DNA of 64,000 nt from an alpha proteobacterium U9-1i. GTDB taxonomy: Bacteria; Pseudomonadota; Alphaproteobacteria; Caulobacterales; Aquidulcibacteraceae. The notes under the pieces were generated by a model that saw only the letters and a program-made list of their open reading frames with translations, made no database searches and was not told the DNA's origin. A program made the translations under genes and the position numbers. The stretch's first letter is position 1. Every line of letters begins with the position of its first letter. Shown one piece after another: positions 35,439-43,285 of the stretch. Location of the stretch: positions 62,001 through 126,000 of the forward strand of contig BBSY01000004.1 in assembly GCA_000974665.1 (NCBI GenBank). Reading direction: 5' to 3'.

Positions 35439-36173
35439 TCAGAGGGTGAGGCCGCCATCGACGAGCAAAGTTTGGCCGACGACGTAGGCCGAGAGCGGCG
35501 ACGCGAGGAACAAGGCGACGCCGGCCATGTCCTCAACCGTGCCGAACCGGCCAAGCGGGAATTTCGCCAACGCTTTTTCGCGACGATCCGGGTGATCCAT
35601 CGTCACCTTCGTGAGCTTGGTATCCACCAGGCCCGGCGCGAAGCCGTTGACGCGAATGCCGAGCGGCGCCCAGGCTTGGCCAAGCGTTTTGGTGAGCCCC
35701 ACAGCGCCGGCTTTCGACGCCGAATACGCCGGATTTCCTACCGTCGCCTTGAACCCCGCCACGGAATTCACCACCACGATCGCGCCTTTGGCGTCGGCCA
35801 GTTGCGGTTTGAATTTCGTCGCGCAATGCAGAACGGAATCGACATTGACCGCCATAACCTTGTCCCAGCCAGCGCGCTGAAACTCCTTCTGGCCGTAAAG
35901 AACGGTGCCTTGCGACAGGATTAGGACGTCCAACGTCGGGAACGGAGCGGGCGCGTTGGCGATAGCGTCCGGGTCGCTTACATCGACACTGGTGTAGCCG
36001 AGGCCGGTGAGATCAGAGCCCTCTTCGGCCTTGTAGTCGCTCGCCGCAGCGCGCGTGCCCCAAACGTGAACCTCGGCGCCACGGGCGCGAAACGCGTGCG
36101 CCACGCCATTACCGATACCGCTTGAGCCGCCAACCACGAGCACGTTCTTGCCGGTGAAATCCAAATCGCTCAT
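35439..36173 (-). CDS. SDR-family oxidoreductase
   Basis: Classical short-chain dehydrogenase/reductase of 244 residues. The NAD(P) loop is VVGGSSGIGNGVA, catalytic Ser in NSVAGF, Tyr-Lys in YSASK, and it ends LVDGGLTL as usual. It probably oxidises a hydroxyl or 3-hydroxyacyl-CoA intermediate. It lies three bases after the APH gene and 15 bases before the dehydrogenase. No dedicated 3-hydroxyacyl-CoA dehydrogenase was seen elsewhere in the window, so this gene may supply that step (inference). Confidence 0.9.
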   Translation of the reverse strand: MSDLDFTGKNVLVVGGSSGIGNGVAHAFRARGAEVHVWGTRAAASDYKAEEGSDLTGLGYTSVDVSDPDAIANAPAPFPTLDVLILSQGTVLYGQKEFQRAGWDKVMAVNVDSVLHCATKFKPQLADAKGAIVVVNSVAGFKATVGNPAYSASKAGAVGLTKTLGQAWAPLGIRVNGFAPGLVDTKLTKVTMDHPDRREKALAKFPLGRFGTVEDMAGVALFLASPLSAYVVGQTLLVDGGLTL

Positions 36174-36176
36174 TCG

Positions 36177-37196
36177 TCACCCGATAAAGCGTTGCGCGCG
36201 CTCGAACAGCCGCACCGCGCGCCCATGCAAGAGGTCGCCCGTTTCGCGCGGAGCTTTGCCCGCGCAAGCGCGTGCGTGTGTGCCTTCGAGCAGGATGCCG
36301 AGCTTGTAACAGGCAAGGACGGCGTACCAATTCATCGCCGACAGGTCGCGCGCGCTGCGAGCAGCATAGTGCGCGACAAGCTCATCCGCACGTGGAAATC
36401 CGATCCACGGCTTCACGCTGATGAGATTCTGCGCTGCGCCCGGCTCCGGCCAGGTCGCCAACAGCCATCCGAGATCGATAAGCGGATCGCCGATCGTTGC
36501 GAGCTCCCAATCCACGATCGCCGCGATTTCGGCGCTGTCATTTTGGAACATGACGTTGGCGAGGTGATAATCGCCGTGGATTACACCTGGACTGAAAGTA
36601 TTGGGCCGGTTCGCTTCCAACCACGCGGCGGCGGCGTCGACCCCCGGCAACTGGTTCGTCCACCCTGGCATCTCGGCGTACGAAGAAAGCTGCGCTTTCC
36701 AGCGCGAGACTTGGCGCTCTAGGTAATTCTCCGGGCGCCCAAATCCTTCGAGACCTATCTTTCGATAGTCGAGCGCGCCGAGCGCGGCGATACCCTCAAC
36801 CACGGCGAGCCCCATCCGGTGCTGCACAGTGGCGGACCCGGCATGCAGCGGCGGCAGACCAGAAACAGGATTGAAACCATCGATTGGCGCCATCAGGTAA
36901 AAGACTGCGCCCAGAACGCTCTCGTCCTCACAGACGGCAATGAAGCGTGGGTGCGGCACTTGTGTGCCTTTAAGCGCGGCGAGCAAGCGCGCTTCGCGGC
37001 GCATAGTGTCGTTTGAATTGGAGCGCTGATGAATAGGCGGGCGACGCAGGACGTAGCCTTCACCGGAGCGCGAAAAACGGAGCAGAATGTTTTGCGTGCC
37101 GCCGGCGAGGCGCACGCAATCGTTGAGCGGGCCAGAGCCCAAGCTTTGGCCGTCCATCCACGCCGCCAGCCTGGGGAGATCGACCTCCGCGTCCAC
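36177..37196 (-). CDS. APH-like phosphotransferase family protein
   Basis: Protein-kinase-like fold of 339 residues, with the catalytic loop VIHGDYHLANVMF and the metal-binding DWELATIGDPLIDLGW. Members beside acyl-CoA dehydrogenases (ACAD10/FadE36-like) are thought to phosphorylate hydroxyacyl groups so that they can be eliminated; antibiotic resistance is not implied. Start taken as GTG 37196, with GGGAGGAGGG upstream. First gene of the operon ending with the CoA ligase at 31261. Its promoter gap, shared with fbiC, holds operator site 8. Confidence 0.85.
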   Translation of the reverse strand: MDAEVDLPRLAAWMDGQSLGSGPLNDCVRLAGGTQNILLRFSRSGEGYVLRRPPIHQRSNSNDTMRREARLLAALKGTQVPHPRFIAVCEDESVLGAVFYLMAPIDGFNPVSGLPPLHAGSATVQHRMGLAVVEGIAALGALDYRKIGLEGFGRPENYLERQVSRWKAQLSSYAEMPGWTNQLPGVDAAAAWLEANRPNTFSPGVIHGDYHLANVMFQNDSAEIAAIVDWELATIGDPLIDLGWLLATWPEPGAAQNLISVKPWIGFPRADELVAHYAARSARDLSAMNWYAVLACYKLGILLEGTHARACAGKAPRETGDLLHGRAVRLFERAQRFIG

Positions 37197-37261
37197 TTAG
37201 CCCTCCTCCCTTATGTCTTTCGCCGATAATGGAGTTGACGAACGTGCTTGGCAATGGAATT

Positions 37262-37277
37262 TTGCACCATAGGTTAG
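37262..37277. promoter_or_regulatory. Operator site 8 between APH operon and fbiC
   Basis: TTGCACCATAGGTTAG, in the sequence ATTTTGCACCATAGG, lies 65 bases before the APH start (37196) and only seven bases before the fbiC ATG (37285). The position on the fbiC side would cover the ribosome-binding zone, so either the site overlaps a near-leaderless promoter or it acts mainly on the APH side. Confidence 0.68.
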
Positions 37278-37284
37278 ATTTTTG

Positions 37285-39663
37285 ATGATGACAGTCCGGG
37301 GGGAAACCGGCCAGGCGCTTCGAGCCCGGCTCTTGAGCGCGCCGCTCGAAGCGCTGCTCTTAGAGGCGCGCGCGCTGCGCGACGCTGGCCACGGCGCCGT
37401 GCAGAGCTATTCGCCCAAGGTTTTCATCCCCCTGACCCAGCTGTGCCGGGATTATTGTCATTACTGCACCTTCTCCCGACCGCCGACGCGCGGGCAGAAG
37501 GCGTATCTCTCCGCCGATGAAGTGCTCGCGATCGCGCGCGCAGGCGCGGCGGCCGGCTGCACCGAAGCGTTGTTCACCTTGGGCGACAAGCCGGAGCTGC
37601 GCCACCCAATCGCGCGCGCTGAACTCAATGCGATGGGATACGCGACGACGATCGATTATCTGGCGGCGATGTGCGCCCTGGTCCTACGCGAGACCAGCCT
37701 GCTGCCGCACGTCAACGCCGGCGTGATGAGCCGCGACGACATCGCCAAATTACGCACGGTGTCTGCATCGCAGGGTTTGATGCTGGAAAGCATTGCCGAA
37801 CGCCTCTGCCAACGCGGTGGTGCGCACTATCAATCGCCCGACAAGGCGCCCGCGGCGCGAATTGAGACGATCCGCTTGGCTGGCGAACTCAAGGTCCCCT
37901 TCACCAGCGGCATCCTGATCGGCATAGGCGAGACGCGCGACGAACGGCTCGACGCCCTGTTAGCCTTGCGCGACTTACATGCCGAGTTTGGACACATCCA
38001 AGAGGTCATCGTTCAGAATTTTCGCGCCAAGCGCCGCACGCCGATGGCGGGCGCGGCTGAGCCAGATATGGACGATCTGCTTTGGACGATCGCTGCGGCG
38101 CGCCTGACCCTCGGGCCATCGATGAACATTCAGGCGCCGCCAAACCTTTCCAGCGCCGATTTTCCACGCTTATTGGACGCGGGAATCAATGATTGGGGCG
38201 GCGTGTCTCCGGTAACGCCCGATCACGTCAACCCGGAGGCGCCCTGGCCCGAGCTGGAGACGCTGCGCGCTGGAACAACGTCGCGCGACCGTGTGCTGGT
38301 GAAGCGGTTGCCGGTGTACCCGCGCTTCAACGATGCACGTTGGCTTGAGCCAAAGGTCGCCGCGCGGGTGCGCCAATTGAGCGATGCGGACGGCTGGTCA
38401 CGAGACGATGACTGGGCCGCGGGCGGCGTGCCGGCGCCGCGCTTTCAACGAAGTGACGGCGCCGCCAGCGACGCTGTGCGCGCATTGGTCGATCGCGTTC
38501 GTGACGCCGAGCCCGTCGAGGCGGATCTCATCGCGCTGTTTCAAGCACGCGGGGCCGACGTCGATTTTATCTGCGACACGGCCGATGATCTGCGACGGGC
38601 GGTTGCGGGCGACGCAGTGAGTTACGTCGTCAATCGCAACATAAACTATACCAACATCTGCCTTTACAGCTGCGGCTTCTGCGCCTTCTCCAAAGGCGCG
38701 ACGCACGAAAATCTTCGCGGTAAACCGTACGATCTCGACCATGACGAGATCTCCCGGCGCGTGCGGGAAGCCGTTGCACGCGGTGCGACCGAAGTGTGCC
38801 TGCAAGGCGGCATCCATCCGAGCTATACTGGCGAAACGTATCTTTCGCTGCTTCGAACGGTGCGTTCGGCGAGTGCGGACGTACACATTCACGCCTTCTC
38901 CCCACTTGAGATCATGCACGGCGCTTCGACGTTGGGACTGCCGCTTGGCGAATATCTGCTGCGCCTTAAGGCCGAAGGCCTCGGCACCCTGCCCGGCACC
39001 GCGGCGGAGATTCTCGACGACGACATCCGCGCTCTAATCTGTCCGGACAAGCTCAACACCGAAGAATGGCTTGCCGTGATGGAAGCCGCGCACGGGGTAG
39101 GCTTACGTACGACGGCGACGATCATGTTCGGCCACCTGGAAGCGCCAGCGCATTGGACGCGGCATTTGCTGCGCGTACGTGCGTTGCAGGCGCGCACCGG
39201 TGGGTTCACCGAATTCGTCCCATTGCCGTTTGTACATATGGAAGCGCCGATGGCGTTGCGCGGGCAAACCCGAAACGGGCCGACATTCCGCGAAGCGCGC
39301 TTGATGCACGCTATTGCGCGCCTGGCGCTGCATCCCTTGATTACAAACATCCAAGCGTCGTGGACGAAGCTTGGCCCCGAAGGCGCCCGCATCTGCCTCG
39401 GCGCGGGCGCAAATGATCTCGGCGGAACGCTGATGAACGAAAGCATATCGCGCGCAGCAGGCGCCAGCCACGGTCAAGAAATGCCACCCGAGGCGATGAA
39501 CGCGTTGATCACCGCATCTGGGCGCATTCCTTTACAGCGCACAACGCTCTACGCGCCCGTAACCGAGGCGCAGCATCGACGCGGCCTCGGCGCCGCGCCG
39601 CTCGCACCGATCATCCAGACACCACCGCGCAAACGCGCACGCATGGAAAGTGAAGTCGCATGA
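37285..39663 (+). CDS. fbiC: FO synthase, CofG-CofH fusion
   Basis: Bifunctional radical-SAM enzyme of about 792 residues that makes FO (the deazaflavin core of F420) from tyrosine and the flavin precursor 5-amino-6-ribitylaminouracil. Two CxxxCxxC clusters are visible: CRDYCHYC at residues 54-61 (CofG half) and CLYSCGFC near residues 459-466 (CofH half). Each is followed by family motifs such as FRAKRRTPMAG and LQGGIHPSYTG. The fused form is typical of actinobacteria and known in some proteobacteria. ATG 37285 or the adjacent 37288 is the start; no good Shine-Dalgarno exists before them. The stop overlaps the npdG ATG by four bases. Confidence 0.95.
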   Translation: MMTVRGETGQALRARLLSAPLEALLLEARALRDAGHGAVQSYSPKVFIPLTQLCRDYCHYCTFSRPPTRGQKAYLSADEVLAIARAGAAAGCTEALFTLGDKPELRHPIARAELNAMGYATTIDYLAAMCALVLRETSLLPHVNAGVMSRDDIAKLRTVSASQGLMLESIAERLCQRGGAHYQSPDKAPAARIETIRLAGELKVPFTSGILIGIGETRDERLDALLALRDLHAEFGHIQEVIVQNFRAKRRTPMAGAAEPDMDDLLWTIAAARLTLGPSMNIQAPPNLSSADFPRLLDAGINDWGGVSPVTPDHVNPEAPWPELETLRAGTTSRDRVLVKRLPVYPRFNDARWLEPKVAARVRQLSDADGWSRDDDWAAGGVPAPRFQRSDGAASDAVRALVDRVRDAEPVEADLIALFQARGADVDFICDTADDLRRAVAGDAVSYVVNRNINYTNICLYSCGFCAFSKGATHENLRGKPYDLDHDEISRRVREAVARGATEVCLQGGIHPSYTGETYLSLLRTVRSASADVHIHAFSPLEIMHGASTLGLPLGEYLLRLKAEGLGTLPGTAAEILDDDIRALICPDKLNTEEWLAVMEAAHGVGLRTTATIMFGHLEAPAHWTRHLLRVRALQARTGGFTEFVPLPFVHMEAPMALRGQTRNGPTFREARLMHAIARLALHPLITNIQASWTKLGPEGARICLGAGANDLGGTLMNESISRAAGASHGQEMPPEAMNALITASGRIPLQRTTLYAPVTEAQHRRGLGAAPLAPIIQTPPRKRARMESEVA

Positions 39664-40337
39664 GCACCCAAACTCGCCCCACGATCGCCGTCATCGGCGG
39701 CGCCGGCAAGGAAGGCAGCGGCCTCGCTTTGCGCTGGGCCCATGTGGGGTATCCGATCATCATAGGCAGCCGCGACGCCGCGCGCGCCAGCGAAGCCGCT
39801 GCCGAAATTAACGCCGCATTGGGACGAGACGCGGCGCGGGGCGCAGACAATTTGGCCGCCGCTCAAAGCGCTGACATCGTGGTGCTTACGGTGCCGTTCT
39901 CGGCGCAACGCGCGACGGTTGAAGGCGTGCGCGAGGCGTTGTCAGGAAAAATCCTGATCGACGTGACAGTGCCGCTCGTCCCGCCGAAGGTCAGTCGCGT
40001 GCAATTGCCGGAGGGTGGTTCCGCCGTCGAAGCAATTCAAAAGCTCCTCGGCGCGGATGTGCGCGTCGTCTCGGCGTTTCAAAACATTTCGGCGCATCAC
40101 TTGAAGGATCTCGACCACACGATCGATTGTGACGTTTTGGTTTGCGCCGACGACAAAGCCACCGGCGACCTCGTCGTCGGCATGGCCAAGGAGATAGGGC
40201 TCGGCGCCTGGAATGCCGGCGTGCTGGCGAACTCGGTCGTTTCCGAGGCGCTTACCTCAGTGCTTATCGCTTTAAACCAGCGCTACAAGGCGCCCGGCTC
40301 CGGCATCCGCATTACCGGTCTGCCGAAGCAGGATTAG
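39660..40337 (+). CDS. npdG: F420:NADPH oxidoreductase
   Basis: NpdG/Fno family protein of 225 residues that passes hydride between NADPH and F420. Motifs are IAVIGGAGKEGSGLALRWA (NADP-binding), IIGSRDAARA, LTVPFSAQRATVE and VVSAFQNISAHHL. It overlaps the stop of fbiC by four bases, so synthesis of the cofactor and its reduction are co-expressed. The gene converges with the MFS gene at 40334, the two stops overlapping by four bases. Confidence 0.92.
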   Translation: MSTQTRPTIAVIGGAGKEGSGLALRWAHVGYPIIIGSRDAARASEAAAEINAALGRDAARGADNLAAAQSADIVVLTVPFSAQRATVEGVREALSGKILIDVTVPLVPPKVSRVQLPEGGSAVEAIQKLLGADVRVVSAFQNISAHHLKDLDHTIDCDVLVCADDKATGDLVVGMAKEIGLGAWNAGVLANSVVSEALTSVLIALNQRYKAPGSGIRITGLPKQD

Positions 40338-41674
40338 CCCGCCGCAGGCGCTGGGCTGGCCGCCTCGATCATGCCCTGCAACTTTGTTCGACCAAGACTG
40401 AGCACGGCGATTGCGATCGGCAACACGACGCACAGACTGATAATCAGCGACCAGCCGACCTTCATCTCATCACGCAAAACGTAATTGGTGATAAAGCCGA
40501 CCGTCGTCGGGCCGAGCCCCATCGCGATGAGGCCCGTACACACAACGAACATCGCTGAAACGCGCCCACGTAGGTGCGCCGGCGTGGCGATCTGAACAAG
40601 CGCCGGCCCGATGCTGGACGCCGCCATGCCGCACGCCATGAACAAGCCGAACAGCGCAACCGCGATCATTGGGTCGGGCACAAGGTATGCGAGCGAGCCG
40701 ACAATGATGCCGAGCGCCGTGCTGCCCATCACCCACGTGAAGTGCGCCGTCTTCATGCCACGGCCGTAGAGTTTATCGACGATCCAGCCATGCAGCGGGA
40801 GCGTGGTAGCCGCGAGGATCTGCGCGATGCCCATCACGATACCGATCCGCGCCGGCTCCCAACCGTGGATACGGATGAGGAACGCCGGCGTCCAAAGCTG
40901 CAAGCCAATCGTCACCGCGAACACAACGCTGATGCCGACGAACACGGCGAAGTAAAACTTCCAGTTCTTCTTCACGTAAGAAAAGGCTTCGCCATAGCCA
41001 AGCGTTACCACTTGCCCGGGCGGACGCTTCTTTTCGCGGAAGAAGAAGATCAAAAACGCCAGAAATACGCCCGGTATGCCGGTGAGGATGAAAGCCTGCC
41101 GCCATGGCTCCAGCGTGCCGAAGGCGCCCAGGTCCACAGCGCCGTTCTCATGCAGCGCCGCCACCAACGGGCCGCCGAGCAAAAAGACAAAACCCGCCCC
41201 CATCACGCCACCCATGACGAAGATCGACATAGCGAAGGACACGCGATCCGGGCGGAAGGAATCGCCGATAACCGAATAGGCGCCGGTGCTGAAGCCCGCC
41301 TCACCGGCGCCGAGCACGGCGCGCGCAAGTGCGATGCCCGCAAAGCCTTGGGCAAAACCGCACATTGCGGCGGCGATGCTCCATACGGTGACGGAAAAAT
41401 AAAGGACAAGCTTGCGGCCAAATCGGTCCAGCAAAATGCCAATCGGAATGGCGCACGCGCTGTAGAGGAGCGCGAAAGCCGGGCCCTGCAACAAGCTTAG
41501 CTGGAAATCCGAAAGCCCGAGATCGGCCTTCATGGGCTGCACCAGCAGCGCGATGATGTAGCGGTCTGTCAGCGACAGCACATAGAGGATGAACAGGATG
41601 GCGACTGTCGCCCAGCCCATCAACGCGCTCGGATAGTCGCCATTCGCCGGCGCGGCTTGCGTGGCCTGACTCAT
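40334..41674 (-). CDS. MFS transporter
   Basis: Major facilitator protein of 446 residues, about 12 helices, with YVLSLTDRYIIALLVQPMKAD and GILLDRFGRKLVLYFS in the first half. It resembles the transporter at 32818, especially in the opening SLTDRYIIALL-type helix. Last gene of the operon P450, ferredoxin, MFS starting at 43133; it lies 36 bases after the ferredoxin gene. Probably imports a carboxylic or terpenoid-type substrate for the P450 (inference). Confidence 0.86.
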   Translation of the reverse strand: MSQATQAAPANGDYPSALMGWATVAILFILYVLSLTDRYIIALLVQPMKADLGLSDFQLSLLQGPAFALLYSACAIPIGILLDRFGRKLVLYFSVTVWSIAAAMCGFAQGFAGIALARAVLGAGEAGFSTGAYSVIGDSFRPDRVSFAMSIFVMGGVMGAGFVFLLGGPLVAALHENGAVDLGAFGTLEPWRQAFILTGIPGVFLAFLIFFFREKKRPPGQVVTLGYGEAFSYVKKNWKFYFAVFVGISVVFAVTIGLQLWTPAFLIRIHGWEPARIGIVMGIAQILAATTLPLHGWIVDKLYGRGMKTAHFTWVMGSTALGIIVGSLAYLVPDPMIAVALFGLFMACGMAASSIGPALVQIATPAHLRGRVSAMFVVCTGLIAMGLGPTTVGFITNYVLRDEMKVGWSLIISLCVVLPIAIAVLSLGRTKLQGMIEAASPAPAAG

Positions 41675-41710
41675 GTTCCCGCCCCCATCTGTCGTTCTTG
41701 TTGTTGTGGC

Positions 41711-41908
41711 TCAGTCTTCGCCTTCGACCGTGAGCGCGCGTTCAGGGCAGGCGCGTGCGCCGCGGCGGGCGACAGCTTCCTGCCCTGGCAGAACCTCTAT
41801 ATCCCCGTCGAGGATATAGCCTGAATCATCGAGCTTGTAGACATCCGGCGCGAGCGACCAGCAGCGCGCATTGCCTTGGCATTTCTTGAAATCCACTTTG
41901 ATTTTCAT
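41711..41908 (-). CDS. Ferredoxin for cytochrome P450 ([3Fe-4S]-type)
   Basis: Small ferredoxin of 65 residues. Cysteines are placed as C-x5-C (KKCQGNARCW) and a distant CP (ACPERA), the three-ligand pattern of P450-associated [3Fe-4S] ferredoxins. The position of the second cysteine of a [4Fe-4S] motif is not a Cys. ATG 41908 has GGAGGG upstream; an upstream in-frame ATG gives an implausible leader. Encoded 10 bases after the P450 stop, it is the electron donor of that enzyme. No ferredoxin reductase gene is visible in the window. Confidence 0.9.
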   Translation of the reverse strand: MKIKVDFKKCQGNARCWSLAPDVYKLDDSGYILDGDIEVLPGQEAVARRGARACPERALTVEGED

Positions 41909-41918
41909 CGCGCCCTCC

Positions 41919-43133
41919 TCAAGTCCAATCCAGCACGAGATTCTCGACGCCAAACACGTAGCCGCCATATGTGATTGGCGCTTCACCGGGCTTTAGGCGG
42001 AACGTTGGAATGCGGTTCAGAAATTCTTCGAGCCCAATGATCAGCTCACGCCGCGCGAGATGTGAGCCGATGCAGCGATGCGGCCCGTAAGCGAATGTCG
42101 TATGCCGGTTGTTCTCACGATCGAAATCGATGCGATCGGGTTCAGGAAACTCGCTCGGATCGCGGTTGGCGATCATGGTGGGGCACGAGACGACGTCGCC
42201 TTTCTTCATCGGCACGCCGTCAAACACAGTATCCTGCGTGACCCGTCGCAGCGGTGTGATCGTCGCGTAAGCGCGGAAGAGCTCTTCGACCGCCGGCCGG
42301 ATGATGTCGTGATCGGCGCGCAAGCGCGCTTGATCCTTTTGCTCACGCGCCAAATGGTACAGGTCAAAGCCGATCGCCATGGCGACGGTGTCGAGGCCGC
42401 CGACGAACATCAGCACGCCCATTCCAACCATTTCTGGATCGGTCAGCGCACGTCCTTCGACGCTGGCTTTGAGCAAGAAGGAGATAAAATCGTCCGTAGG
42501 TTCGCCTTTGCGCTGCTCCACAAGGTCCCGGATGAAGCCGGCGACAATTTTCATCGCTGCTTGCCGCTGCTCGTTGGTGCCGTGCAGCAATTCGTCAGCC
42601 CAGCCGAGAAATTCCGGGCGGCGACTTTCATCAATGCCGAGGAATTGCAAGAATACGCCGACGGCGAACGGGTAAGCGAAATCATTCATAACCTCGCAGG
42701 AGCCCTTGGCCTTGAACGCCTCGATCAGACGCACGGCGCGCTCGCGGGCGCCGGCCTCCATCGCTTCAACACGCTTGGGGGACAGGAGCGGGTTCAACAG
42801 CGTGCGGTAGAAGGTGTGCGCCGGCGGGTCGGACTCGAGCGGGACGATGACGAATTCTTCGCCCATGCTCTTTTCAAAATGGCCGCGCCGGCTGGAGAAG
42901 GTGGCGGGATCACCGAGGATGCGGCGCTGATCTTCCGCGCGTGTGACAACCCACGTGCCGCCGCCATCGAATGCGTTCGACGGCGAATAAAAGATTGGAG
43001 GAAAGTTGTGCACGTAGCCCATCGCGGCGTGCGGGCAACCGTTCGGCGTGCGCTCCATGCCGGGACTCGTGTAGATGCTGAAGTCGCGAACGAGATTTTG
43101 CGGGACATGCTCCGGGACGGCATTGCGCGTCAT
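41919..43133 (-). CDS. Cytochrome P450 monooxygenase, copy 1
   Basis: Bacterial P450 of 404 residues. The heme-binding loop is FAYGPHRCIGSHLARRE (Cys ligand), the I-helix is VGGLDTVAMAI, the ExxR pair is EELFRAY (Glu only; Arg less clear) and the anchor PFAVGVFLQFLGI is normal. It resembles P450s of terpenoid oxidation. Monooxygenation of an alkyl carbon is expected. First gene of an operon with ferredoxin and MFS; operator site 9 lies 67 bases upstream, facing a divergent TonB receptor. The paralogue at 45259 shares most of these motifs. Confidence 0.9.
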   Translation of the reverse strand: MTRNAVPEHVPQNLVRDFSIYTSPGMERTPNGCPHAAMGYVHNFPPIFYSPSNAFDGGGTWVVTRAEDQRRILGDPATFSSRRGHFEKSMGEEFVIVPLESDPPAHTFYRTLLNPLLSPKRVEAMEAGARERAVRLIEAFKAKGSCEVMNDFAYPFAVGVFLQFLGIDESRRPEFLGWADELLHGTNEQRQAAMKIVAGFIRDLVEQRKGEPTDDFISFLLKASVEGRALTDPEMVGMGVLMFVGGLDTVAMAIGFDLYHLAREQKDQARLRADHDIIRPAVEELFRAYATITPLRRVTQDTVFDGVPMKKGDVVSCPTMIANRDPSEFPEPDRIDFDRENNRHTTFAYGPHRCIGSHLARRELIIGLEEFLNRIPTFRLKPGEAPITYGGYVFGVENLVLDWT

Positions 43134-43200
43134 CCGCTTCCTCCTGTTCGCAACCGCGTCTGGCGCACAGTTTCGTTCGAAATTCGTATAGCAGTCATTT

Positions 43201-43216
43201 TTGCATTCAAGTATAA
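43201..43216. promoter_or_regulatory. Operator site 9 with overlapping TATAAT
   Basis: TTGCATTCAAGTATAA, followed by TTTT, lies in the 152-base gap between the P450 (43133, 67 bases away) and the TonB receptor (43286, 69 bases away). The sequence contains TATAAT at 43212-43217, so the site overlaps a likely -10 element for the receptor direction. Confidence 0.55.
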
Positions 43217-43285
43217 TTTTCAGCGAGATCCACCCAAGCGACGAGCCGCGCTGACGTGACCCCGCTCACGCCCTAGAGTGCCCCC

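Noticed and set aside
36177-37196. Aminoglycoside resistance by the APH-like gene
   Set aside because: The gene is the acyl-CoA-dehydrogenase-associated type in an operon of lipid-type genes, so resistance is not supported.
6957-40337. Nitroaromatic (picrate-type) degradation because of npdG
   Set aside because: NpdG is present, but no hydride transferases such as NpdC or NpdI-type genes stand beside it; the other genes are CoA-based.
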